Shown piece by piece: positions 11,101 through 22,700 of a DNA stretch of 64,000 nt; positions within the stretch are counted from its first letter, which is position 1; each line of letters begins with the position of its first letter. Source of the DNA: Berberis thunbergii (Eukaryota; Streptophyta; Magnoliopsida; Ranunculales; Berberidaceae); the NCBI GenBank assembly GCA_003290165.1, contig QNQO01000814.1:310001-374000 (forward strand), written 5' to 3'. Both the position numbers and the translations under genes were made by a program. Below the pieces are notes generated by a model. That model saw nothing but the letters and a program-made list of their open reading frames with translations. It made no database searches and was not told where the DNA came from.

Positions 11101-12456
11101 ATGGAGAAGAGTAATGAGGGTGTTGTTGTGCCCTCGGAAAGTTCTAATGGAACGAAGCCGCGGGTACCACCAAAGAGATTCATCAAGAATCAGATCCCAG
11201 ATTCTATAATGCATGATGCAGCCCTGAATGCAGCAATTTCCCTGCTGCCTTCTAACTACAATTTTGAGGTCCACAAATGCCTTTGGCGGATACAAACATC
11301 CGGGGCGAAGTGTGTCGCACTTCAGTTCCCAGAGGGGCTACTAATGTTTTCCCTTGTTTTATCGGATATCTTCAAGAATTTTGGTAAATTGGATGATTGT
11401 TTTGTTCTTGGTGATGTTACTTATGGAGCTTGTTGCATTGACGACTTCTCAGCCACTGCATTAGGTGCGCAGCTTCTTATACATTATGGGCATAGTTGTC
11501 TTGTACCGATTGATTCTACAAAGATCCCTTCTTTATATGTGTTTGTTGAAATAAAGATTGAAGTCGACCGTTTGATTGATACGATCAAATTAAACATTGA
11601 TACGAATGAGATGAAGAAGCTAGCCTTGGCTGGGACCATTCAGTTCTCATCAGCTATTCGAGCTGCAAAGCCTGCGTTAGAAAGTGCAGGCTTTGAGGTT
11701 TTGATCCCACAGTCCAAACCTTTATCTGCTGGGGAAGTTCTTGGGTGCACGTCACCGAGTCTTCCCAAAGGTGTAGCTGATGTTGTTGTTTTTGTTGCTG
11801 ATGGGAGGTTTCATCTTGAAGCATTTATGATTGCCAATCCGGCAATTAAAGCTTTTCGATATGATCCTTATCTTGGAGTTCTGTTCTTGGAGGAGTATGC
11901 TCATAAGGAAATGAAGGAAGTAAGGAAAAATGCTATTATTAAAGCAAGGGAAGCAAAGAATTGGGGAATCATTCTAGGAACATTGGGGAGACAAGGGAAC
12001 CCTAGAATCCTTGAGCGTTTGCAGGGCAGGATGAGAGAAAGAGGTTTTGCTTGGACAACAATTCTGATGTCAGAGATTTCTCCTACAAGGATTGCATTGT
12101 TTGGCAATTCTGTAGATGCTTGGGTTCAAATAGCTTGTCCAAGGCTTTCTATTGACTGGGGAGAGGCCTTTCCAAAGCCTCTTTTGACTCCTTTTGAGGC
12201 GGAAATCGCACTTGGTTATATTCCTGGTTGGTGGGACAGACTTACTGTACGGTCAAATTGCAATAATGGTACGAGTTGTGAGAATAAATCTTGTTGCAGC
12301 TATAGCAGTGGTCAGAGAGAAGCTAACAACGGCACTGTGACAGATTATCCAATGGATTATTATGCTCAGGATGGAGGAAAATGGAATTGTACTCCATCAA
12401 GTAGACCATCTCGCCCTCCAAGAAGAAATCTTCAAACTTGTGCTGGTAATGTTTAG
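11101..12456 (+). CDS. DPH1: 2-(3-amino-3-carboxypropyl)histidine synthase subunit 1 (diphthamide biosynthesis DPH1)
   Basis: This uninterrupted 451-codon frame encodes the DPH1/DPH2-family radical-SAM-like enzyme. With DPH2 it transfers the 3-amino-3-carboxypropyl group of S-adenosylmethionine to a histidine of elongation factor 2, the first step of diphthamide synthesis in the cytosol. The three cluster-ligand cysteines expected for the non-canonical [4Fe-4S] site are present: one in TYGACCIDD (Cys111/112), one in EVLGCTSPSL (Cys216) and one in IACPRLSIDW (Cys346). The body aligns with family landmarks such as LQFPEGLL, FVADGRFHLEA and LGTLGRQGNP. Length is near the family norm, with a low-complexity C-terminal tail after residue ~385. 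The first in-frame ATG gives the usual N-terminus (PPKRFIKNQIPDSI follows shortly). No introns are needed. Flanking DNA is repetitive, but the gene looks intact. Confidence 0.95.
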   Translation: MEKSNEGVVVPSESSNGTKPRVPPKRFIKNQIPDSIMHDAALNAAISLLPSNYNFEVHKCLWRIQTSGAKCVALQFPEGLLMFSLVLSDIFKNFGKLDDCFVLGDVTYGACCIDDFSATALGAQLLIHYGHSCLVPIDSTKIPSLYVFVEIKIEVDRLIDTIKLNIDTNEMKKLALAGTIQFSSAIRAAKPALESAGFEVLIPQSKPLSAGEVLGCTSPSLPKGVADVVVFVADGRFHLEAFMIANPAIKAFRYDPYLGVLFLEEYAHKEMKEVRKNAIIKAREAKNWGIILGTLGRQGNPRILERLQGRMRERGFAWTTILMSEISPTRIALFGNSVDAWVQIACPRLSIDWGEAFPKPLLTPFEAEIALGYIPGWWDRLTVRSNCNNGTSCENKSCCSYSSGQREANNGTVTDYPMDYYAQDGGKWNCTPSSRPSRPPRRNLQTCAGNV

Positions 12457-12706
12457 CCTCCTAATTTTGATTTTTTAATTTCTATCTAGAACGTGTAGAA
12501 CAAATATGAAGATTAAAGACAAGACCTGCCTCAACTCATGAGCTTAGAGTTAAATTTTTATTGCGTACATATATAACTAAGTGTGCTTGTATTTTGTTTG
12601 AATTTATGTATTCTTATCTATGAAGTTTTGTTATTTCTTTCGTATATTTTGGTTTGCTTAATCTACCTAGATTTTCACCATCCAAAACAAACCAAACATT
12701 CACATA
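12457..12706 (+). other. DPH1 3' flank / probable 3' UTR
   Basis: AT-rich non-coding sequence lies between the DPH1 stop and the gypsy element. No canonical AATAAA is obvious. T-rich stretches such as TATTTTGTTTG near 12590 could serve in 3'-end formation. Confidence 0.4.
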
Positions 12707-13142
12707 TGATGGGTATAGAAGAATATCAATCTTGATAACCAGCAAACCATGAACTATCTGCCACTATTACAATACAGTGAACTATCTGCCACACAACAAT
12801 GAACTATCTGCCACTATTACACAAGCCTGAATAGCATTAAATACAGGAAGTAACCACCTGATAGTGTCTTCATGAAGTTGCCATCTTTAACATGCAGACA
12901 ATATCCATGAGAGGGAAAAGCCTCCAATAGTTTCTATCGCTCCTCCCCCCAATGATTCTGCCTATCTCCCTTTTTTTCTCATTACAACTAACAATAACTA
13001 AAACACAATAACTGATAATAACTCCCCTAACTGGCCTTTCTTATCTGTAGATAACTGATAGTCTTCAACAAATCTTCTAGGCGCTAGCTGTTGCCCTATT
13101 ATTGGGTCCCTGATACTCACCTGCTGTCCTGAATTATTACTT
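12707..13142 (-). repeat. 3' LTR of the chromovirus
   Basis: It is about 436 bp against 381 bp for the partner. The surplus is accounted for by a local triplication of TGAACTATCTGCCAC (copies near 12750, 12777 and 12801) that is single in the 5' LTR. The inner boundary is approximate because the first bases have mutated. Confidence 0.85.
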
Positions 13143-13367
13143 GTATAAACTTTTGGAAATTGTTTGCACATGATACTCATCATTACCCCGCCCATTAAGT
13201 ATCACCTTGTCATCAAGGTGAAAATCAGGAAATTGGGTGGCGATAGTCTCATAGGACTCCCATGTGCTCTCGAAATCTGGTAAATGCTGCCACTTAACTA
13301 AGACTTCCCATGTCCCATTCATCAATTTGCGAGATTTGAGAATAGCTTCTGGAGACTTGCAACTCAT
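13137..13367 (-). pseudogene. Chromodomain at the end of the gypsy polyprotein
   Basis: The segment [17 protein letters not shown] followed by FPDFHLDDK is a typical chromodomain, the histone-reading module at the C-terminus of chromoviral integrases that steers insertion into heterochromatin. It is in a different frame from the preceding integrase segment, indicating a frameshift. Confidence 0.85.
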
Positions 13368-13377
13368 ACTTTGCGGA

Positions 13378-14310
13378 AAGAAAAGGAGGAAGAGTCTGAA
13401 TGATGATGGGAGGTGCCAAAGAGCGCTTTAACTGGGAAACATGGAACACCGGGTGAATTTTGGCAGTATTCGGAAGTAAAAGTTTGTATGCCATCGGACA
13501 TATACGTTGGTCCACCTCAAAGGGTCCTTAAAATCGGGGGCTTAACTTTTCATTTGGTCGTTTAGCAAGGGACCTCATCCGGTAAGGTTGGACGTTTAGA
13601 AAGACCATATTGCCAACTTGAAAGTTTACCTCTCGACGCTTTTTATCTGCAAACATCTTCATTTTATTTTGTGCAGAAACTAGATTATTTTTTAGATCTT
13701 GCAGTATTATGTCCCGCTCTTCAAGTTGTACATTAACCTCATTAACGGTAGAGGCCCCATCTGAAAATCGAATGAGTGGAAAAGGATCACGACCATAAAG
13801 GGCTTTAAATGGTGTCATGCCTGCCGAGCTTTGATATGTGGTGTTGTACCAATATTCTGTCCCTAGCAAAACATCGCAAGTATGTTTCCAAACAACGATT
13901 CACCACCTCAGTTTGACCATCTGCCTGGGGGTGATAGGCAGAGCTACGCCGCAACATAGTGCCTACAAAACGAAACAACTCCTCCCAAAAATGACTGAAA
14001 ATACGATCTCGGTCTGAAATGATCGACTTCGGAAATCCGTGTAGCTGAACAACCTCACGTACAAAGATTTCAGCCACTGTTTTAGCTGAAAATGGATGGC
14101 ACAGGGGCAAAAGGTGATTGTATTTAGAGAAACGATCGACTACCACCAATATGGTATCAACATGCTGAGCTCGAGGTAAACCCTCGACGAAGTCCATCGA
14201 TATATCCTCCCAAACTCGTTGAGGAATTGGCAGAGGCTGAAGTAAACCCCCTGGAGTAAGTGCAGAATATTTATTTTGTTGGCAGACATCACAAGCAGCT
14301 ATAAATTTCT
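13378..14310 (-). pseudogene. Gypsy integrase (catalytic core and C-terminal part, frameshifted)
   Basis: The catalytic core spans roughly 14197-13805: MDFVEGLP at the first acidic site, IISDRDRIF at the second Asp, and [16 protein letters not shown] with the catalytic Glu. A second frame (13869-13528) continues with [22 protein letters not shown] and the GPY/F-like region. A third (13515-13294) has [24 protein letters not shown]. The core residues persist but the frames are broken, so no single intact protein is made. Confidence 0.88.
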
Positions 14311-15860
14311 AAATATCTTTTTTCACGGGTAACCACTTATAAGTCCTCAAAAACCCTGAGAGACCCCCTTCTAGTGTTTTGTGAAACTTTTGTAGAAATG
14401 AGTGAATCTGAGGCAATGCTTTCGATATGACCAACCGATCACGGTAAAATAGAAGTCCATTGCGTAAGATGTAACCGACATGACTCTCCGGATCGATCAA
14501 CAAATCCTGAGTAATTATCTTTAGTTTTAGATCCTGCTGGGCTTCAACTTTAATCCAATCGAGTCCATGACATTGTCCCATAGAAATTGCTGAGAACGAG
14601 ACATCGCTTTCGTTTTGAGTAACCCCATCTCGCCGAGATAACGCATCAGCCACTTTGTTTTCTGATCCTGGTTTATACTGAATTGAAAACTGGAACACGG
14701 CCAATTTAGCAATCCATTTCAACTGACCATCACTCAGGTTTTGTTGGTCCATCTTTAACCGTAGGCTACATTGATTTGTTCGAATAATAAATTGTCGTCC
14801 CTGCAAGTAATGACGCCATTTCTGAACTGTTAACACCACAGCCATGAGTTCTCGCTCATAGACAGATTTAACTTGAGCTCGAGTGGATAAGGCCCTACTA
14901 AAGAAAGCCAGGGCCACCCTTCCTGCATTAATACTGCGCCTATACCTCGACCAGAAGCATCGGTTTCAACCACAAATTCCTTTAAAAAATTTGGTAATGT
15001 CAAAATTGGCAACAACGCCATGGCCGTTTTTAATTCCTCGAAGGCCACTTGCGCTGCCTGACTCCAATGAAAGTTATACTTTTTCAGCAAAGTTGTGAGT
15101 GGTCTAGCAACCTTTCCATAATCTCAAACAAATCGCCGGTAATAACCAGTAAGACCCAAAAATCCCCAAAGGCCCTTTACATTTGTCGAAATTGGCCACA
15201 TCATCATGCATTCTACCTTCGACATGTGGATGCTACTCCTTGCCTTGATATAATATGCCCCAGATATTCGACACTTGCTTGGCCAAATAAGCATTTCGTT
15301 TTGTTAACCACTAATTTGATTGTCTCCCAGGACGGTCAATGCCAAGGATAAATGTTCAACATGCTTCTCTAAATTTTGGCTAAAACCAATATATCATCAA
15401 AGAAAACTAACACAAATTTGCGCAAAAAGGCTTGAATATGTCATTCATGAGAGATTGAAAAGTAGTTGGGGCGTTGGTGAGCTCAAATGGCATGACCAAA
15501 AATTCATAATGTCCCTCGTGAGTCTGAAAAGATGTCTTCTCCACATCATCTGCTTTCTTACGGATCTGATGGTACCCAGATTTAAATCTAGCTTTGAAAA
15601 GATTGTCGCTCCACCCAGTTCATCTAGTAGCTCATCAATGATCGGAATCGGAAATTTATTTGGTACTGTAATTATATCTAGCTAGCTACACCCTTGAATA
15701 ATATACCACGCGGCGTCGTCGAACCTTTCCACTTTAACTGAATGACTTTCTTTAGGCTCTTACAGAATCACCAACTTCCATATTTTTTTAAACTAATAAT
15801 ACCGGGCAAGAAAAAAGACTGCAGATTGGTCGTACAATTCCTGTTGTCAACATCTCAGCT
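14309..15860 (-). pseudogene. Gypsy reverse transcriptase and RNase H (RT heavily decayed)
   Basis: RNase H is well preserved in 15090-14309: [18 protein letters not shown], then [19 protein letters not shown] and YKPGSENKVADALSR. Upstream, RT is recognisable only across stops: GFLGLTGYYRRF near 15150, FFDDIL near 15390 (the active-site box) and MPFELTNAP near 15490. Most plus-strand frames in this stretch are antisense shadows. Confidence 0.82.
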
Positions 15861-16503
15861 ACAATTTTCTCAATTTCGTTCTTCTGGTAGTGGGGATATT
15901 TGTAGGGTCTGAGTTGTGGTGGTTTGGCCCCTTCGCACAACCTGATAGCATGACTTTTTGAGCATTCAATAGGTAAAATCCAATAGGCTGGTCGAAGACA
16001 GACTCAAGTTGCTCAAGCATCCACCTTACTGGAGTTGGAATTTCTGACCATTTTTTATCCTGTGCAACTACATGAACTGCCATCTGATTCATTTCCACTG
16101 TAAGCACGGTATCACCTTTTTGTATTGTCTTTAATATGGACTTGTAGGACACTAGAGTTGTTCGTAAAGTTGGATCCCCCTGCAGCCGTACCTTCCTGCA
16201 CTTATTCTTTATAGTCAATGTAAGATCCATGTAATTTGAAGAAAATTCTCCTAATGTTTCAAGCCATGTAACACCCAAAACTACATCCGCACAACCTGTT
16301 TCAAATAGAAAGAAATCCTCTGTAATTACGTAATCTGATAGGTCTACCTGGACCCCTTTGCAATACCCTTCTCCTTTCAATCGGCATCCATCCCCTAGTT
16401 CTACACCAAATTTTTTATTGTTGTTAACCAGTAGTTGTAATTTAGAAACCAACAACGGGGATAGGAATGAGTGTGATGCTCCCCCGTCAACTAGGACCAC
16501 CAC
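15859..16503 (-). pseudogene. Gypsy aspartic protease region
   Basis: A 214-codon frame contains VVLVDGGASHSFLSPLL, the retropepsin active-site region where D[ST]GA is expected; here it reads DGGA. Later CADVVLGVTWLETLG matches the conserved ILGMDWL-type flap/strand region. A function-altering change at the Ser/Thr next to the catalytic Asp is plausible. Confidence 0.82.
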
Positions 16504-16679
16504 CCCTCGACCTTGAATTGAGCCCTACATCCGCATTGTTTTCCTAGCAGGTGTAAAACCCATCAACAACTTCATAGAAACAGCCACCAATTGTTCCTGC
16601 ATGTGTGTGTCTAATTCCTGCATTATCTCCCTTTCATTTTCTTCAGGCTCCACTGAATCATCTGCATTATCATCTTCAA

Positions 16680-17063
16680 CTAAAAGTACCCGCAACCCCT
16701 TGTTGTTGCAGACGTGGCCCGAGCCAAATTTTCATCAGCCATGGGTGTCATACTAGAAGCCACCTCAAAATCTGCAATGAATTCACGCACTGTCCCTTCC
16801 TGTTTCAATCTGATCGACGCCTCATAACCCAGTAGCCCCGTTGATGAGCGAAACCACTGTAACATGGCTACCTTAAGTTCGAGCCAATTATGGATGGGTC
16901 GTCGTAATTTCACCCACTGGAACCAATTAGCTGCTTCCCCTTCAAAACATATGGATGCCAGAGTAACCTTGTCATTTTCCCTGACCTGATTCACAAAGAA
17001 ATATTGTTCTGCTCTAAATAGCCAACCTTGGGGGTTGTCACCATCAAACAATGGCATATCCAA
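16680..17063 (-). pseudogene. Gypsy gag fragment
   Basis: The segment MDMPLFDGDNPQGWLFRAEQ with FEGEAANWFQW and WLELKVAMLQWF is the core of the plant retrotransposon gag domain. The frame breaks before a zinc knuckle is reached; the region 16504-16680 is degenerate. Confidence 0.85.
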
Positions 17064-17377
17064 TCTACGTGGGCTTGTTTGCCCTCTATACTAATCAGCA
17101 ATATCCAGATCATTGTCTTCGGTTTCTTCATCATGATCATGGGATTGACCTTCACTTTCCACCCCTTTTCCCTTCTCAGATCTTCGCATATATTCTCTCA
17201 TTTCACCGAACACATCTTGAACAGATTCCATTTTTTTACTCAACCCTTCTATAGTTTCTTTATGCCCTTCATGTCCATCTCCAAATTGTCAACTTTGGTT
17301 TCCATTTTTTTGTTATATCTAGTTACAACCATTAACCACCCTCACTCCAAGAAAAGATGTGGCTCTGATACCAAAAA

Positions 17378-17758
17378 TGATGGGTGTAGAAGAATATCAA
17401 TCTAGATAATCAGCAAACAATGAACTATTTGCCACTATTACATAAGCCTGAATAGCATTAAATATAGGAAGTAACCACTTGATAGTGTCTTCATGAAGTC
17501 ACCATCTTTAACATGCAGACAATATCGATGAGAGGGAAAAACCTCCAATAGTTTCTATCGCTCATCCCCCAATGATTCTGCCTATCTCCCTTTTTATTCT
17601 CATTACAAGTAACTAATGATAACTACAACACAATAACTGATAATAACTCCCCTAACTAGCCTTTCTATAACTGATAGTCTTCAACAAATCTTCTAGGCGC
17701 CAGTTGTTGCCCTATTATTGGGTCCCTAATACTCACATGTTGTCCTGAATTTATTTCA
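17378..17758 (-). repeat. 5' LTR of the chromovirus
   Basis: On the + strand it runs from TGATGGGTGTAGAAGAAT to GAATTTATTTCA, flanked outside by ACATA. It is divergent from the 3' LTR at scattered positions, so insertion is older than that of the neighbouring copia element. Confidence 0.88.
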
Positions 17759-17763
17759 ACATA

Positions 17764-18439
17764 GTTTGAAGCTACAACTTATATTATTTTAACAACGGCG
17801 CAAAAATACAAAATAAAAGCTTTATGTACAAAATATTTATTAATATCATTGGAAAAATGCGGGTGTTACATAAGAAATATCGATTTTCATTACCCTATAC
17901 CATTTTCTAAGTTTATATAATGCTCACAGTCAATAATTGTCCGATTTGATGGAACTCTTCTCGACGTGTTGCTGTTGTTAAGAGACAACCTAGTTATATC
18001 CTCATCAACAATGCCATAGAAATAAAATGCTTGTTATGTTTATCACATTAAAAATGCAAGAATTGAAATGCAGTAACAAAAAGATAAAAGCGCTCTATTC
18101 AATTATATCGACCACCAGGATTAATATAGAAGTGATAATAGCATGTTCCAATAACTAACTTTGGACAATCTGAACAGACATGGACCCTTCTTGCTAAATC
18201 ATTCTATACTTTGTAATCAAGAAGAATCTGTTGTATGGTTACATATTCATATGTGGACATTGACGTATTTCATGGAAATTGTTATCAGACTCTGACAACT
18301 TGTCTCAAAAGCAAAACTCTAATTAGTAAGTACACATCCGTCCTGACTTGATGCACCAGTTCTATATTATGCTATTTTCGTCTCGTTCTAATCCCGTCCC
18401 AAAGATGAAGCAATGGAATGAGATTGGGATGAGGTCCAT
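17764..18439. other. Intergenic stretch, no gene seen
   Basis: AT-rich sequence with no recognisable coding or RNA gene. At 18390-18470 a GATTGGGATGAGGTCCATTT / GCCTACCCCTATTA stretch resembles the right end of the hAT-like family at 30678-31327 and may be a truncated copy. Confidence 0.4.
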
Positions 18440-19075
18440 TTTGTATCATGCCTACCCCTATTAGAGATTATCATTAAATTCATAGTTTTCGTCATCGCTC
18501 TTCCCATATATTCTTCCTCGGTGGTGCTCAACCTCTTAAATATGGACCGTATAATTTTTCCATGTAAGAGTTATTGTTTGCATCTCCTTTTCCTCAATGG
18601 ATTTTCTATTTCCTAAGACTAGATGTGGAAAGTATTAATTGGAAGGTAGTGGTTTTTTTATAACACCAACAATTTATTTATTTATTTTTTGAACATGCTA
18701 TTTGATACCACCAATATAAAAAAAAAATTATCTCCCTTTGCAATAAAAAACAGCAACAAGACTGGGGCAGCTTGCGTTGTCGCTGACTCGTTGCTACTAC
18801 CTGCCACCGCACATTTCTCTCTTCCTTCCCTTGTCTTTTTTTCTTCAACAGCAACTGACGACCCAACATGCCCCACCTCGCCGCGAAATCCCTACCATGG
18901 CTCGTTGTTGTTTATCTCTCCTCTTTACTTTTTTCTTTCTTCTTTAACAACAGCAAGAGCAACCCCACCCCCTCGCCACCGGCCCTGCCTAACTTATTTT
19001 ATTCTCTTCCCCATTCCGATCTCCTAGGCCCTCCGGTGAGATTCAAGATTTGAACTAATCTCGCAACCCTAAATG
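18440..19075. repeat. Dispersed ~0.6-kb repeat, copy A (copy B at 36100-36745)
   Basis: Both copies run in the same direction from GAGGTGCTCAACC / GGTGGTGCTCAACC through ATTTCCTAA and GAACATGCTATTTGATACCA / GAACCTACTATTTGACACCA, then CAGCAACAAGACTGG / CAGCAGCAAAACTGG to CCATTCCGATCTC. They are A/T- and CT-rich without coding potential. Confidence 0.7.
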
Positions 19076-19389
19076 CGAGATTGAAAATTTTTTGATCTCG
19101 CAACTAGGGTTGCAAGATTGGACTCGAATAGGGTTGGGTAAGAATACCGGTCTGACTCGAATCGGTATAGTTCTGACCCATTTCAAATCATGCATAACTG
19201 GTTTCTACCATTTTCATCCCAGTCTCTGATTGGTTGGAATCAGTTCCACAAATTCAATCCTGGTTCATCCCAATTACTGTGGCATAAAGACCAAAAAGTT
19301 TCTAACTCCTAGACACCCTTTTGCCAATCTTTTTTTTTTTTTTTGCCACACTCGAGAAAACACACCCTTCACACAGATTACGATCCGAC

Positions 19390-19577
19390 CATCCATCTAA
19401 ACCAAAACTAGCGGCTATAGATCAAATTTTGTGTGTTTCTCTCCTATTGGCCATCAAAAGTAGAAGTTGTAGATCTTTTCATCTCTGTATCTTCATTTCT
19501 CTCTCTGTAGACCGCAACGAAGGTCGATGCAATACCAATGTTGTTCCAGAGGATTTGCAGGTTACAACGATTGATAC
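19390..19577 (+). pseudogene. DUF4283/LINE-ORF1-like relic, 5' part (split by copia insertion)
   Basis: The frame reaching the copia insertion ends with NVVPEDLQVTTIDT and continues in 24925-25209 beyond the duplicated GATAC. No intact start is identifiable. See the 3' part for the domain evidence. Confidence 0.5.
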
Positions 19578-19762
19578 TATTAAGATCTAAGACAGACTAT
19601 GATATGAGAAGGTTCTGTATATTTCACACTTAAGAATTGTACAATGTACATTGTTTATATAGACATTCTAATGTCTGATTAGCTAGCAAAACAAACTAAC
19701 AGACAGCTTAACAAACTAACTAACTAATTTACACTTCTTGATTCCTCTGTTATTGCTTAACA
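19578..19762 (-). repeat. 3' LTR of the young copia element
   Basis: 185 bp, TATTAAGATCTAAGACAG to GCTTAACA on the + strand. It is identical to the partner except at position 2. Confidence 0.95.
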
Positions 19763-22700
19763 TGCCCCCTCAAACTAAGTGTAGATGCATCTATTACACT
19801 AAGTTTGTCACGCAACAATAAGAACCTGGAACGACCAATTGCTTTAGTGAAAACATCAGCAACTTGATCAGTAGCTTGAATATGATGGACATGAACAACC
19901 TTGCGAGCAACTTTTTCACGAACAAAATAAATGTCAATCTCAATATGTTTAGTTCTAGAATGAAGCACTGGATTAGCACTAAGCATGACAGTGCTCTTGT
20001 TATCACACCAGATATTTGGAGTTGCTACACCAATCCTCAACTCATGAAACAGAGTTTGCAGCCATGTTAATTCAGCTATAACAGATGCTAGACTTCTGTA
20101 TTCCGCTTCGGTGCTGCTTCGAGAGACAGTGCTTTGCTTCTTGGACGACCAGAATATGAGATTATCACCTAGATACACACAATAACCTGATGTAGATCTC
20201 CTATCATTAGGATCAGATGCCCAATCAGCATCACAGTATCCACTTAACCGAAATGAAGGAGTTGGAACAATGTTAAGTCCAAAGTTGGGTGTAGCCTTGA
20301 GATACCTCAAAATTCTTTTCACCACTCTCCAGTGTGACTCAAGAGGAGCCTGCATGAATTGGCAAACACGATTTACTGAATATGCAATTTCAGGCCTAGT
20401 AATTGTGACATATTGTAATGCTCCCACAATACTGCGATATAGCTGAGCATCTCGGACTGGATCACTACCCGTAGCAAATAATTTCTCCCCACCACTCATG
20501 GGAGTAGGCAGTCCATTAGCAAACTGCATCTTGGCTCTACACAAGAGATCACCAATGTATTTGGACTGAGACAAAAACAACCCATTGATAGTGTGCTGCA
20601 CTTGAATACCAAGGAAGAAATGAACAAGTCCTAAGTCTTTTAAAGAGAACTGAGCATTCAGCTGTTGGATGATTTGGGACACAGAATGAGAGTCAGCACC
20701 AGTGATGAGTATATCATCAACATAGACAAGAAGAAAAATAGGAGAGGGAGTATGTCTGATGAACAAGGATGAATCAGACTTTGTAGACTCAAAACCAAGC
20801 ATGAGGAGTGTATGTTGAAGCTTGTCAAACCATGCCCGAGGAGCCTGCTTGAGGCCATATAAGGCCTTATGAAGCTTGCAAACAGCCTTAGGTCGTGAAG
20901 GATCTATGAACCCAGGGGGTTGCATCATGTAAACCTGTTCTTGTAGATCCCCATTCAAAAAGGCATTGTTGATATCTAACTGGAATATAAACCATCCATA
21001 TGTAACTGCCACTGTGAGCATAACCCGTATAGTAGTTGGCTTCACAATTGGACTAAAGGTCTCTGAATAGTCAAAGCCAGTCACCTGTTGAAATCCTCTA
21101 GCCACTAACCTGGCTTTATACCTGTGCACAGTGCCATCAGAATTATGCTTAACCTTAAGAAGCCATCGACACCCAACTACATCTCTATCTTTGGGAAGAT
21201 CCACTAGAGACCATGTATTATTTCGAAGTAATGCCATATATTCATCTTGCATTGCAGACATCCAGTGTGGAGTGTCCAAAGCTTCCTGAAGACTAGATGG
21301 GGCAGTAGTAGAAGCCATGTAAACTTTGGGTTTGTAAATGCCTGCTTTTGACCTTGTGAGCATAGGATGACCAGGAGCAGTAGTAGGAATAGGAGTAGGA
21401 GTAGTAGGTAACAAAGCAGGATTAGACATAGTCTGTGAAGTGCCAGTAGTAGGAGGAGTAGCAGTAGGATTATTTACTGGACTAGAAAAAGGACTAGCAT
21501 CAGGATGACATGAAGGAACCAGTGGACTAGAAGAGGGATTCTGATCAGGAATAGGAATGACAGCAGGAGTAGGAAAAATAGCAGTAGGAGTGTAGGTAGA
21601 AAGACTGTGCCATTTGGCATATGGAAAAGAGTATTCATTGAATAGAACATCACGAGAAATGTAAACTCTGCCAGTAGAAGACAGACATTTGTACCCTTTG
21701 TGTTGTAGACTATAGCCAAGGAATACACATTCATCTGATCGAAATTGAAGTTTAGTAGAATTGTAGGGCCTGATGTTAGGGAAACAGGAACACCCAAACA
21801 CTTTAAGATTATGATACTCAGGAACTTTGTGATATAGAGTTTCATATGGTGAACGACCTCTAAGAACAGCAGAAGGTACTCTATTTAGAAGAAAAACAGA
21901 CGTTTTAACTGCTTCATCCCAGAATTTCATGGGAAGTGATGCATGAGCAAGAAGAGTAAGGGCGGACTCTATGATGTGTCTGTGTTTCCTCTCAGCCACA
22001 CCATTCTGTTGATGTGTAGTTGGGCAGGCAAGTCTATGCTGGATCCCATGATGAGCAAGCAACTTTGAAATAGACCGATACACCCCTCCCCAATCAGACT
22101 GAACACTTTTAATGGGAAGACCAAACTCTAACTCAACTTGGGCTTTAAATTTAAGGAAAGTGGAGAAAGCATCAGACTTATTTTGTAATAGAAAAACCCA
22201 AGTGAAACGACTGAAAGCATCGATAAAATGAATGTAATACTTGAACCCAGATGAAGATGTGGTAGAAGCAGGTCCCCAGAGGTCAGTATGAATTAATTCC
22301 AAGGGTTTTGTATACACAGTAGATGACTTGGAAAAAGGAAGTTTATGTATTTTGCCTAAGCAGCAAGAGGAACAGATACTCATATTGTCATGTGTAGGAA
22401 CTGAAATTTTACAAGTAGTAAGTATGGTTTTGACCAGTGGAAAAGACGGATGGCCTAACCTAGCATGCCACAAACACAAAATATCAGAGGACTTAGCAGC
22501 ATGATAACTAGAATGATAGACATTCTGATTGACTAATTGCTGAGAAAGATCAGAATGTTGAAATGAATGCAGCGGAGAACTGCTGAACTGCTGAGAAGGA
22601 CTATGGAAATACTGAGAAGAATTGCTGAATTGCTGAGAAGTATGCTGAGTGGGACTACTGGAATGCTGAGCAGAATGCTGAGCAGCATGCTGAGGACTAC

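Larger units (their letters stand above)
12707..17758 (-). mobile_element. Complete but decayed Ty3/gypsy chromovirus
   Basis: The whole element sits between perfect 5-bp target duplications ACATA (12702-12706 and 17759-17763). LTRs are 12707-13142 (3') and 17378-17758 (5'); in element orientation they end CCCATCA and the 5' LTR starts TGAAATAAATTC. The primer-binding site TGGTATCAGAGCCAC lies just inside the 5' LTR (about 17358-17372). The domain order on the minus strand is gag, protease, RT, RNase H, integrase and chromodomain, which defines a chromovirus. Several stops and frameshifts interrupt the polyprotein, so it is not autonomous. Confidence 0.92.
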
